The notes under the pieces were generated by a model. The model saw only the letters and a program-made list of their open reading frames with translations, made no database searches and was not told the DNA's origin. Below, in pieces: positions 6,887 through 14,103 of a stretch of 17,809 bases of DNA. This stretch comes from JAPOPJ01 sp964538885. GTDB taxonomy: Archaea > Thermoproteota > Nitrososphaeria > Nitrososphaerales > Nitrosopumilaceae. The translations under genes were made by a program, and so were the position numbers. The stretch is from contig CAZIHR010000114.1 of the NCBI GenBank assembly GCA_964538885.1, positions 1 through 17,809 on the forward strand. Reading direction: 5' to 3'. Within the stretch, counting starts at the first letter, position 1. Each line of letters opens with the position of its first letter.

Positions 6887-7834
6887 ATGTCATTACTCTT
6901 AAAGGATCGCGTCTGGTCAATGGAGGCACCCACCGCAAAGCGCGGCATCTATCCATTGCACGGGTTCAAGCTGGGCCTATACAGATTACCAATTACACTG
7001 GAAGATCCAGCAGAGATAAAATCAGTACATGACGGTCTGAAAAATGCCTTTGAGATGGATGCGTATGCAGACAGAATATTTGCAACATATCGCTGGAAGG
7101 AGCAAAATATGAGAGATTCCGAAGCAAAGGGATACGAAGAAGTAGAGTTGGCAGTTACAGTCGAGATAGTAACCGGCGAGGTCGTCGATATCATTTATCA
7201 GATTTTCCCAATTGAGAAATTTGGGGATCCAAACTGGGTCAAAGATTATAGAAAAAAGGCAGACCATTTTGCAAAGATGGTAATGGATACGATCCTAAGA
7301 AATACCATCCTAGCAGACAAGATGGTAAAATACCTAGCAAAGGCAGAAAAACTCACAGAAGCAATGGCAATAAAGCGCCTCAGTGAGATGACTCCGCTTG
7401 CAAAGATTGTCCTTAACGCAAAACCAAAACCGGTGGAAGCTACCGAAGAAGAAGAGGAGGAAGAAGGTGGTGAGATTGAAATTCCAGATGGTGCAAAGCC
7501 AGGACCCATTGATGTCGAGTTCAAGGCAAAGCTCAAACAGTCAGCATCTTATTCTGCACCAGAACATACCATAAAGACGTGGGGACGCAGAGGCACAAAC
7601 AATGCAATCATGGGCATTTGGGGCGAGTTTGTCTCAGTGGATTATGACATTTGTGTGGCAGATGGTGCCTGCATAGAGGCGTGTCCTGTCAGCGTATACG
7701 AGTGGTTTGACAGTCCTGGAAATCCAGGTTCGGGTAAAAAGCCGCTGATGTCAAAGGAGCCTGACTGCATCTTTTGCCTTGCATGTGAAGGCGTATGTCC
7801 ACCTCAGGCAATCAAGATCTTTGAGCAAAAATAA
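6887..7834 (+). CDS. Dicluster ferredoxin with long N-terminal extension
   Basis: A 315-residue protein whose last ~95 residues match Sulfolobus-type seven- or eight-iron ferredoxins. Cluster I residues are C256, D259, C262 and C266-P267 (CVADGACIEACP); cluster II residues are C294, C297, C300 and C304-P305 (CIFCLACEGVCP). Asp259 replaces the second Cys of the classic CxxC, a pattern associated with a [3Fe-4S] or labile cluster. In Sulfolobus ferredoxin the N-terminal part binds zinc. Here the segment before cluster I is recognisable (TWGRRGTNNAIMGIWGEF), but a histidine expected in HGT is W245-G246, so the zinc site is probably lost. Residues 1-180 are an unassigned alpha/beta domain, joined by an acidic linker (EEEEEEE, 187-193). 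The expected role is electron transfer to 2-oxoacid oxidoreductases or similar enzymes. The gene is monocistronic. Confidence 0.88.
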   Translation: MSLLLKDRVWSMEAPTAKRGIYPLHGFKLGLYRLPITLEDPAEIKSVHDGLKNAFEMDAYADRIFATYRWKEQNMRDSEAKGYEEVELAVTVEIVTGEVVDIIYQIFPIEKFGDPNWVKDYRKKADHFAKMVMDTILRNTILADKMVKYLAKAEKLTEAMAIKRLSEMTPLAKIVLNAKPKPVEATEEEEEEEGGEIEIPDGAKPGPIDVEFKAKLKQSASYSAPEHTIKTWGRRGTNNAIMGIWGEFVSVDYDICVADGACIEACPVSVYEWFDSPGNPGSGKKPLMSKEPDCIFCLACEGVCPPQAIKIFEQK

Positions 7835-7852
7835 TTTAAAGCTTTTTGCAAA

Positions 7853-7861
7853 TAATAAATA
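7853..7861 (+). promoter_or_regulatory. TATA-like box of the glycosyltransferase gene
   Basis: TAATAAATA centred 27 nt before the ATG at 7884. A second A/T element (aatttaaa, 7833-7840) lies upstream, just after the ferredoxin stop. An out-of-frame ATG at 7876 precedes the chosen start. Confidence 0.45.
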
Positions 7862-7883
7862 GCAAATAGACAATCATGCAAGC

Positions 7884-9932
7884 ATGGATTTAGCATTAAA
7901 CCCATTTACTTTATTTGTATTTGACATGTTTATTGTAGCTGCAATCGTAATTACAGCATACACATGTAATTTTTACTATCTAGCATACCTGTCAGGAAAG
8001 AGAAAACATCAGCTACAAACTGCCGAGGTTGGCACCCCAACAATCACAATTCAGCTTCCCATATATAATGAAAAATACGTGGCAAGGAGACTAGTAGATG
8101 CAGTATGCAATATGGATTATCCCAAAAATAAAATGCACATAATGGTTCTAGATGACTCTGATGATGACACTGTAGATATGCTAAAAGATATAGTTGGAAC
8201 CTACAAGAGGCAAGGCTTTGACATAGAACACATAAGACGCGGCACCAGATCAGGATACAAAGCAGGTGCACTAAAACATGCAATGAAGACTACAGATACC
8301 GAGTTCGTGGCCATATTTGACGCAGATTTCATACCGCCAAACTGGTTCATAAAGAAGGCAATTCAGCACTTTACAAAATCCAACATAGGACTAGTCCAAT
8401 GCAGATGGGGCCATGTCAACGAGAACTATTCTGTAATTACACAAGCACAAGCATTGAGCTTGGACTTTCACTTTCTCATTGAACAGAAAGCCAAGAGCAA
8501 CTCTCATCTATTTATGAATTTTAATGGTACTGCAGGCATCTGGAAACGTAGCTGCATAGAGGATGCTGGTGGTTGGCATACAGCCACACTTGTCGAGGAT
8601 CTAGATCTGAGTTACAGAGCTCAGATGAGGGGATGGAAGTGTGTCTTTCTTCCAGATGTAGTAGTTGATGCAGAATTACCAGTACAGATGAATGCGGCAA
8701 AAAGACAACAATACAGATGGGCAAAAGGATCCATACAGTGCGCCATAAAGCTACTCACAGATATAGTGATCAAACGCAAGGTGGCAACAGAGGCAAAGAT
8801 ACAGGCAGCCATTCAATTGACCCGCCATGTGGTATATCCGCTAATGCTCATACAATTTTTGGCACTGCCCATACTACTAGCAGGAGATGTGAATCTATAC
8901 ATTGTAAGCTTGATTCCAGCCCTAACTATTGCGGCATATTTGGCGATGGGCCCTGGCGCATACATTATGATTATTCAGAGCATGTATCACCAGTCATGGA
9001 AGTCCAAGGCCAAAATTTTACCTGCATTATTGGTGTATAATGCAGGAATGTCCGTAAACAATAGTGTTGCAGTATTTGATGCACTATTTGGCAAAAAGAA
9101 TGAGTTTCTAAGGACCCCCAAATATGGTATAATTGCAAAGCATGATGACTGGAGAGAGAAAGCCTACAACCTGCCATTTACACAGATAACTTTACTGGAA
9201 GTATTCTTTGGAATATATGGAATTGTGGGCATATTTATTGCAATTTTTTCAAACAACCCCATATTTGTGCCCATAATAGGGTTGCAGACAGTAGGCTTTT
9301 TCTACATTGCATTTATGAGCTTATCTCACACCAGATTTAAAAGAAATAAATCAAGCAATGGTAAAGTCCTGACGAAAGGTGAAAAAATGGCCAATGCTAT
9401 TTACAAAGTTTCCATGGCAGGAATAATTACCCTGATACTGTTTGGTGGAATCATGACGTATATAGGGTACAATGACAGCATATACCCACTAGATAGAATT
9501 CGCGGACACTTGGACAGAATTACTGGCTCATCGGATCCTGCAACAATCAAGTTCCATCTGATTGCAATAGAACAAGAAATTGAGAGAATAATGCCAAAAC
9601 TTGATGATTCAAAGAATCCTGTATGGATATTTCCAACTGATTCTACCAACTTTACAAGAATACAAGGAGATATAGATACAATGATTGCCAGCACCGAAAA
9701 GATTTCCATAGTTCCAAGTGACAGCTCTGCATATCATACTGGCATGATTGATATCAACGGCAGGGCTGTACTGTTGAAAAACAATATCGCAGATGCCACA
9801 CCATACATGTATGTCAGTTATTGGAACGTTGTATATGCGGTACTATGGATAGGAGCAATAATTGGCGTATTTGCTATTCTAAAAAAGAGAAAGGAACAGT
9901 TCAGACTGCTTGATGAGGCAGGCAGTGTCTAG
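7884..9932 (+). CDS. Membrane GT2 glycosyltransferase, cellulose/mannan synthase-like
   Basis: A 682-residue processive-type family 2 glycosyltransferase. One membrane helix (~9-36) precedes the cytoplasmic catalytic domain. Motifs: TIQLPIYNE at 55-63, D90-D91, DAD at 146-148 (metal-nucleotide binding), VEDLDL at 237-242 (the TED-like catalytic-base motif), and QQYRW at 275-279 (acceptor/product binding). Several membrane helices follow from ~310 to ~535. Then an extracytoplasmic domain of ~110 residues precedes a last helix (~648-668) and a basic cytoplasmic tail. The family makes beta-linked polysaccharides from UDP- or GDP-sugars and exports them; bacterial cellulose synthase and plant CslA mannan synthases share these motifs. 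The substrate cannot be read from the sequence. The protein lacks a PilZ domain. The gene ends in a 4-bp stop overlap with the convergent coiled-coil gene. Confidence 0.9.
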   Translation: MDLALNPFTLFVFDMFIVAAIVITAYTCNFYYLAYLSGKRKHQLQTAEVGTPTITIQLPIYNEKYVARRLVDAVCNMDYPKNKMHIMVLDDSDDDTVDMLKDIVGTYKRQGFDIEHIRRGTRSGYKAGALKHAMKTTDTEFVAIFDADFIPPNWFIKKAIQHFTKSNIGLVQCRWGHVNENYSVITQAQALSLDFHFLIEQKAKSNSHLFMNFNGTAGIWKRSCIEDAGGWHTATLVEDLDLSYRAQMRGWKCVFLPDVVVDAELPVQMNAAKRQQYRWAKGSIQCAIKLLTDIVIKRKVATEAKIQAAIQLTRHVVYPLMLIQFLALPILLAGDVNLYIVSLIPALTIAAYLAMGPGAYIMIIQSMYHQSWKSKAKILPALLVYNAGMSVNNSVAVFDALFGKKNEFLRTPKYGIIAKHDDWREKAYNLPFTQITLLEVFFGIYGIVGIFIAIFSNNPIFVPIIGLQTVGFFYIAFMSLSHTRFKRNKSSNGKVLTKGEKMANAIYKVSMAGIITLILFGGIMTYIGYNDSIYPLDRIRGHLDRITGSSDPATIKFHLIAIEQEIERIMPKLDDSKNPVWIFPTDSTNFTRIQGDIDTMIASTEKISIVPSDSSAYHTGMIDINGRAVLLKNNIADATPYMYVSYWNVVYAVLWIGAIIGVFAILKKRKEQFRLLDEAGSV

Positions 9933-11437
9933 TCTATACCTAGGTCACGTCTGAGCTCGTCAACTGCCCTTATCCCGTAAATGTCACGGACTTGTTTGAG
10001 CCGAATGGACTCTTTGAGTGTGTCACGACCGACCAAGTCAGACAGTACAGAGTAAACTTCTCCAAATCGGATCTCCCACCGGTCCGCACAATCCAGAATC
10101 TTACCTATTGCCCACTGTATCACTTCACTTGGTAGTGGGATTTTTTGACCAGACTCGATTGATATGCGGTCAAACAGATTTATGGATGATGCTACCTGCG
10201 ATGCCATCTTTTCAATGTCACCTAATTCACCATATTTGGATTCGGCAAGCATTCGAATTGCGGACTGGGATTCGGACAGTTTCAGCAGTGCCATCATTTC
10301 CTTGGATGTATCATCAGAGGATTTACGAGCGGTACTTTTGACAGACTGGAGCTCTGAAAAAATAATGTCTGATTTTTTGTGAAATTCAGAAGTAGATTCA
10401 TCCTGTCTCTTCAAAATGTCAGAGACTGTAGATATTTTTTGCTCAATGTCGCCTGTCTTCTCAAATATATTCTGCTTAAAGTTTGATAGATCTTCTTGGA
10501 CTGACTTGAGTCCCTCACCCACAAATGCTGCAGAGTCTGCCCTGTGTGAGAGTGAATTAATCTCTGCCTCAATTTTATCTATTTTACCTGCCATGTCCCT
10601 CAAAGATTCAATGTTGGAGCCTGCAGCATTTGCCCTTGCAGATACATCCTCCAACTGTATCTTCAGGCCATCTAGTACGCCACCAAGAGAGTCAATTCCA
10701 GCAGCTTTGTCAGATATTGAATTTACTGTTTCCTTGATGGTGTCAAGTTCTGCTGCCACGCCAGATGCTATAGCTATACGATCGCTGATCCTTCCAAGCT
10801 CACGATTAAGGTTCTCTATAACTTTCGAGTCTGTCGCCATTTTATCAGTCTTACCGGAGATCAGTTCAACATCAGTCTTTAGATTTTCAAGCTCTTTACT
10901 TACATCATCAAGAGAGTCGGCCTTTTTGGAGACATCCCGCAGACTGTCTCGCACTTCATCGATTCTTTGTGCGATCTTGATTATCATGCCAGAGTTGTTC
11001 CGTATTGCATTCATACTGTCTTTGACTTCTTGACGTATGGACTCGGTTCCAGGTTGCATCTTTTGCAGTTTGCCTATTTTTGATATTTCACTTTGAAGAC
11101 GTGCAGTCTGGTCATTGATTTTGGTAATCAAGTTAGACTGGGATCGCACTTGGTTCAATCCAGCATACAGCTTTTGTGTGTCGTTTTCCAGTATGCCAAT
11201 CTGCCTTGACTGTTTTGGCATATCTTCTAATACTATTGTAAGTGTATCAATCATATCTTTTAGGGACACTAGGACCTTTTGGTTGTCTGCAAATATCTTG
11301 GACATTACTTTGAGCTCTTTTTGAAGTGCTTTAGTAGAGTCTGCCACTGCACTGACTTTCTTGAAAAGTGCTGCAGGTGTCGGATCGCGTTTTGCAGTTT
11401 TCTTTGCTGTTTTCTTTTTTGCTGTCTTGACTACCAT
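9929..11437 (-). CDS. Long coiled-coil protein with Lys/Ala-rich N-terminal tail
   Basis: A 502-residue protein from the ATG at 11437; an in-frame TTG at 11446 is less likely because the TATA-like box spaces better to the ATG. Residues 4-17 are a TAKK-type basic repeat like DNA-binding histone or H1 tails. About 350 residues follow of heptad-rich, polar helix with recurring Ile/Leu and Asp/Lys/Ser, with repeated phrases such as DSLxDVSKEL and DxLGGVLDGL, resembling SMC, chemoreceptor or other rod-like proteins. The last ~100 residues look globular (from about ASSINLFDRIS on). No membrane span or enzyme motif is seen. It could be a chromosome- or cell-organisation scaffold, but that is inference. 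Transcribed alone and convergent with the glycosyltransferase, sharing a CTAG stop overlap. Confidence 0.8.
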   Translation of the reverse strand: MVVKTAKKKTAKKTAKRDPTPAALFKKVSAVADSTKALQKELKVMSKIFADNQKVLVSLKDMIDTLTIVLEDMPKQSRQIGILENDTQKLYAGLNQVRSQSNLITKINDQTARLQSEISKIGKLQKMQPGTESIRQEVKDSMNAIRNNSGMIIKIAQRIDEVRDSLRDVSKKADSLDDVSKELENLKTDVELISGKTDKMATDSKVIENLNRELGRISDRIAIASGVAAELDTIKETVNSISDKAAGIDSLGGVLDGLKIQLEDVSARANAAGSNIESLRDMAGKIDKIEAEINSLSHRADSAAFVGEGLKSVQEDLSNFKQNIFEKTGDIEQKISTVSDILKRQDESTSEFHKKSDIIFSELQSVKSTARKSSDDTSKEMMALLKLSESQSAIRMLAESKYGELGDIEKMASQVASSINLFDRISIESGQKIPLPSEVIQWAIGKILDCADRWEIRFGEVYSVLSDLVGRDTLKESIRLKQVRDIYGIRAVDELRRDLGID

Positions 11438-11460
11438 ACATTTCAAGTAAAGAACTTGTG

Positions 11461-11468
11461 ATAAAAAA
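11461..11468 (-). promoter_or_regulatory. TATA-like box of the coiled-coil gene
   Basis: TTTTTTAT on the minus strand, centred about 27 nt from the ATG at 11437. It supports that ATG over the TTG at 11446. Confidence 0.45.
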
Positions 11469-11491
11469 GTTAGGAATTGGATGAGAAGAGT

Positions 11492-11599
11492 CTATCCATT
11501 TACTACTGAGGTATCATGAAGTAATTCATGCAATGTTTTTTCTGTCAGGCCGTCCATCGTCTCGGCAAATCCCTCTGCACAGTATCTACATTGGAACAT
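11492..11599 (-). CDS. Tiny C2H2 zinc-finger-like protein
   Basis: A 35-residue ORF (ATG at 11599-11597, TAG at 11494-11492) beginning MFQCRYCAEGFAE. It has C4-x2-C7, then H24-x3-H28 in KTLHELLHD, the spacing of a single C2H2 zinc finger (slightly longer than the classical 12-residue loop), and a Phe at the usual hydrophobic position (F11). A TATA-like box is centred 27 nt upstream, as for longer genes in this window. Small C2H2-like proteins are known in archaea and are usually presumed to bind nucleic acid or protein. The ORF is short, but the motif and promoter spacing together make it credible. It is followed by the coiled-coil gene on the same strand, about 24 nt before that gene's TATA-like box. 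Confidence 0.6.
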   Translation of the reverse strand: MFQCRYCAEGFAETMDGLTEKTLHELLHDTSVVNG

Positions 11600-11603
11600 A
11601 ATA

Positions 11604-11620
11604 TACTGTATAGTACAGTA
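11604..11620. promoter_or_regulatory. Palindromic operator candidate before the zinc-finger ORF
   Basis: TACTGTA-TAG-TACAGTA is a perfect inverted repeat with 7-bp arms. It lies between the TATA-like box and the start codon of the zinc-finger ORF, where a bound repressor would block initiation. The binding protein is unknown. Confidence 0.5.
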
Positions 11621-11621
11621 C

Positions 11622-11630
11622 TAATAAAAA
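11622..11630 (-). promoter_or_regulatory. TATA-like box of the zinc-finger ORF
   Basis: TTTTTATTA on the minus strand, centred 27 nt from the ATG at 11599, consistent with a leaderless transcript. Confidence 0.5.
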
Positions 11631-11639
11631 GCAGGTAAT

Positions 11640-11926
11640 AACAAAATAACTATCTATTGCAGTCAGATACCCCAGGTCATATCTCCACATGGTATTTTCA
11701 GTTGACCTACTCATCACTCTGCAGCTAAAAAAACAGGCAAGTTACATAAAAGAAATTACCAATATAGAACTGTGTAGCCACGCTTTCAATTTATGAGATG
11801 TTTTTACAAGTATAAATTGTATAATTAAATCTGAAAATTATACATGCTGTAAAATTGAGATATTATGGAATGTTCTAGTATCCAAGTCTCAAAGGAACTA
11901 GTAATTTTTTGAATAAAATACACGGA
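11640..11926. other. Intergenic region before the antiporter gene
   Basis: No convincing gene. It contains a perfect 9-bp inverted repeat, TGTATAATT / AATTATACA, with a 9-nt loop (11818-11844). Two short ORFs, one on each strand (11586-11714 minus, 11689-11796 plus), overlap each other and lack convincing promoters or motifs. Confidence 0.4.
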
Positions 11927-11930
11927 ATTG

Positions 11931-11938
11931 TTTTTAAA
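11931..11938 (+). promoter_or_regulatory. TATA box of the antiporter gene, inside a palindrome
   Basis: TTTTTAAA is centred about 24 nt before the ATG at 11959. It is embedded in the near-palindrome ATTGTTTTTAAACAAT (11927-11942, 7-bp arms), so a regulator could compete with TBP here, though A/T-rich TATA boxes are often symmetrical by chance. Confidence 0.5.
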
Positions 11939-11958
11939 CAATCAGACTCAAATAAAGC

Positions 11959-13284
11959 ATGCAGGGTTTTTCACTACAGATGGATTCATCATCAATTCAG
12001 AGCTCCTTAAACAATACAATGACCAACATAATTGATCAGATAACGCCAGACTTGCAACATACAAGTTTCGTGACGGACTTGGCAGTAATCATGATTATTG
12101 GTGCAGTAATTACACTTGCCTTCTTTAAGATCAGACAGCCGTTAATCATAGGTTATTTGTTTGCAGGAATGCTGATAGGCCCACTTTCCCCGTTGTGGTC
12201 ATGGGTGTTCCAAGAAGGTACCTCTGCACCCAATACAATGGAGATCCCCGGAATACTATCAGATATTACTGCACTGAACATCTTTGCAGAGATTGGCGTG
12301 ATATTGCTTCTTTTTGTAATTGGTATAGAGTTTCCATACCATAAAATAAAAAACATAGGCAGGGTGGCAATAGGAGTTGGCACAATAGGCCTGTTTTCCA
12401 CGTTGGGGGTGGTGTTTTACGCGGCCACTGCACTAGGTATGAATTTTATGGATTCACTGTTCATATCTGCAGCATTATCTATTTCGAGTACCGCCATTAT
12501 AGTAAAAATTTTGGAGGACATGGGCAAGATCAAAAAAGAGTCATCCATCATGGTGTTGGGAATTCTGATTGTAGAAGATATAATTGCCGTAATACTGATT
12601 TCAACACTCCAGTCAGTGGCACTAGTAGGTACAGTATCTATTGAATCTGTAGTGGTAATTATTCTAGTTGCAACGGGTCTGATTGCAGGTACATTTACAG
12701 TAGGAACAAGAGTGATTCCACCCTTAATTGACAGAGTTGCTAGTGCAGAAAACCGCGAGATTCTACTTTTGAGCGTCTTGGGAGTTTGTTTTGGGTATGC
12801 GCTACTAGCAAATGTGGTGGGCCTTTCTGTGGCAATCGGGGCGTTTCTTGCAGGAGTATTGGTGGCAGAATCCAAATCGTCCGAAGTCTCAAAACTTCTT
12901 GCAAGTCCGATAAAAGACATGTTTGTTGCAATATTCTTCATCTCTGTGGGTGCCCTGATGGATATTTCACACTTAGGAGAATATGTCGTGGTGGCCATTG
13001 CCTTAATTGCAGTAGCTACAGGTATGAAGTTTGGCGGCAATATGTTTGGAAACTTTTTGTTCAGGCAGAAACGTAGTAAGGCTGTTCGTTCCGCATGTGC
13101 CTTGGCTGCCCCGCGCGGCGAGTTTTCAATAGTTATAGTAAAGGCAGGCATCGATATTGGAGCAGTCAGTGCATTTTTGTTCCCACTAGTAGGTATTGTA
13201 TCAATAATTACTGCATTCATTTCACCATTTCTGGTAAAGCTAAGTGACAAGATAGTACCAATGATAAAAGAAAAAGATGTCTGA
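11959..13284 (+). CDS. CPA2-family monovalent cation:proton antiporter
   Basis: A 441-residue polytopic membrane protein with about 12-13 hydrophobic helices and an N-terminal polar tail of ~38 residues. Family signatures include QPLIIGYLFAGMLIGP (60-75), the helix AEIGVILLLFVIGIEF (110-125), SSTAIIVKIL (176-185), and ILIVEDIIAV (202-211), whose E206-D207 sits at the ion-binding Asp position. APRGEFSIVI near the end is also typical. In this family a DD pair is linked to electrogenic exchange, while other residues before the Asp occur in KefB/C-like and electroneutral members; the ED here leaves ion and stoichiometry open. There is no C-terminal TrkA-N (RCK) domain. The next gene overlaps the 3' end by 8 nt and may supply an accessory subunit. 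Confidence 0.9.
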   Translation: MQGFSLQMDSSSIQSSLNNTMTNIIDQITPDLQHTSFVTDLAVIMIIGAVITLAFFKIRQPLIIGYLFAGMLIGPLSPLWSWVFQEGTSAPNTMEIPGILSDITALNIFAEIGVILLLFVIGIEFPYHKIKNIGRVAIGVGTIGLFSTLGVVFYAATALGMNFMDSLFISAALSISSTAIIVKILEDMGKIKKESSIMVLGILIVEDIIAVILISTLQSVALVGTVSIESVVVIILVATGLIAGTFTVGTRVIPPLIDRVASAENREILLLSVLGVCFGYALLANVVGLSVAIGAFLAGVLVAESKSSEVSKLLASPIKDMFVAIFFISVGALMDISHLGEYVVVAIALIAVATGMKFGGNMFGNFLFRQKRSKAVRSACALAAPRGEFSIVIVKAGIDIGAVSAFLFPLVGIVSIITAFISPFLVKLSDKIVPMIKEKDV

Positions 13285-13699
13285 GGAACTGAACCGTCTA
13301 CGTGAAATATCACATGATAAGGTGGAACTGTTTGACTTTGATGGCAAAAATGTTCCATGTATTATACTAGATGAAAATAGGCATGGCCGCATCATTGCGT
13401 ATGCTGCTGGAAATCCACTTGCCGCATATACAAATTTGAATATACTGCAGGATGGACTCGGGCACGTATTTGTTGAGATTGTCTTGACGTTTTCTACTGG
13501 AGGTATATCTGAAAAGATCCTAATTGATGCAAGCAGGCACTTGGATTTTTTTAAATGTTTGGCAGATACTGCAATGATTGCATTTACATCCTCTGAAACA
13601 AATTATGGAAAAAATGATATCTTTATGATTCAGCTTCCAAGAAAGGACAAGGCAGAGGACGCACTAGATATAATCAAGGGCGGCTTAGATGCATCATAA
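13277..13699 (+). CDS. Unknown protein translationally coupled to the antiporter
   Basis: A 140-residue soluble protein whose ATG overlaps the last 8 nt of the antiporter gene, so the two should be translated together. Predicted alpha/beta: strands near VPCIILDEN and GRIIAYAAGN, then GHVFVEIVLTF and KILIDASRH, with a C-terminal helix DALDIIKGGL. No Cys cluster, nucleotide-binding motif, signal peptide or membrane helix is visible, and it does not look like a TrkA-N or TrkA-C domain. A regulatory or assembly role for the transporter is inferred only from context. Confidence 0.7.
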   Translation: MSEELNRLREISHDKVELFDFDGKNVPCIILDENRHGRIIAYAAGNPLAAYTNLNILQDGLGHVFVEIVLTFSTGGISEKILIDASRHLDFFKCLADTAMIAFTSSETNYGKNDIFMIQLPRKDKAEDALDIIKGGLDAS

Positions 13700-13704
13700 A
13701 TTGA

Positions 13705-13781
13705 TGGTGCAGTTACCGGGATTTGAACCCGGGCCACGAACTTGGCAAGCTCGCATAATAACCAAACTATACTATAACTGC
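13705..13781 (-). tRNA. tRNA-Gly (anticodon GCC), CCA encoded
   Basis: On the minus strand the acceptor arm GCAGTTA pairs with TAACTGC, followed by A73 and an encoded CCA (13705-13707). The anticodon stem CGAGC/GTTCG closes the loop TTGCCAA, with anticodon GCC at 13744-13746. The T arm CCGGG-TTCAAAT-CCCGG is canonical. The D stem is weak (GTA/TAT with G-U) but the loop has the conserved GG. No intron is present. The gene lies 5 nt from the upstream convergent gene's stop and has its own TATA-like box. Confidence 0.95.
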
Positions 13782-13804
13782 AATGGCTCTAAGAGATGAA
13801 TTTC

Positions 13805-13813
13805 AATATTAAA
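13805..13813 (-). promoter_or_regulatory. TATA-like box of tRNA-Gly
   Basis: TTTAATATT on the minus strand is centred 28 nt from the first tRNA base (13781). It is a few bases from the oppositely oriented box of the next gene. Confidence 0.45.
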
Positions 13814-13816
13814 CTG

Positions 13817-13823
13817 TTTTTAA
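13817..13823 (+). promoter_or_regulatory. TATA-like box of the 85-aa gene
   Basis: TTTTTAA centred 26 nt before the ATG at 13846. It is back-to-back with the tRNA promoter, giving a compact divergent promoter. Confidence 0.5.
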
Positions 13824-13845
13824 CCATTTCTGCAAAGATGATACT

Positions 13846-14103
13846 ATGAACAAGACACTAGAAGATAAAATAGAACAAAAGATACAAGAGACTCTCTCAA
13901 ATAAAGACGAGATATGCAATATACTAGAGGCACTATCCACTATAGATAGCTCAAAATCATTCGGGCTTGGCATAGTTATAGGTAGATTATACAACTCGTT
14001 TTACTATCAAACAAGACGCATTCTTGGCCGCAATCCTACAGATGACGAATTTAAAGAGTTTCTAAGTATCATCAGGGCAAAGAGATTTGAGACTTTATGG
14101 TGA
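13846..14103 (+). CDS. Small helical protein of unknown function
   Basis: An 85-residue, probably all-helical, soluble protein: a charged N-terminal helix (EDKIEQKIQETLSNKDE), a Gly-containing hydrophobic middle (SFGLGIVIGRLYNSFYYQ), and a basic C-terminal helix (EFLSIIRAKRFETLW). No metal-binding or catalytic motif is seen. The upstream TATA-like box and its place between housekeeping genes support it being real. Its stop overlaps the convergent L10e gene by 9 nt. I do not recognise the family. Confidence 0.7.
   Translation: MNKTLEDKIEQKIQETLSNKDEICNILEALSTIDSSKSFGLGIVIGRLYNSFYYQTRRILGRNPTDDEFKEFLSIIRAKRFETLW

Noticed and set aside
10416..11033. 205-codon plus-strand open frame
   Set aside because: Antisense shadow of the coiled-coil gene; its Ser/Leu-rich translation mirrors the coiled-coil codons.
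11586..11714. 42-codon minus-strand ORF with a hydrophobic segment
   Set aside because: It overlaps the start of the better supported zinc-finger ORF and a plus-strand ORF (11689-11796); promoter spacing is poor for both.
12417..13358. 313-codon minus-strand open frame
   Set aside because: It is antisense to the antiporter gene, which has clear family motifs. The translated frame is low in complexity, rich in Thr, Ile and Pro, and has no recognisable motif.
13705..13781. tRNA-Gly as an integration site for the island
   Set aside because: The island is more than 7 kb away, no integrase is seen, and I found no second copy of the tRNA 3' end in the window.
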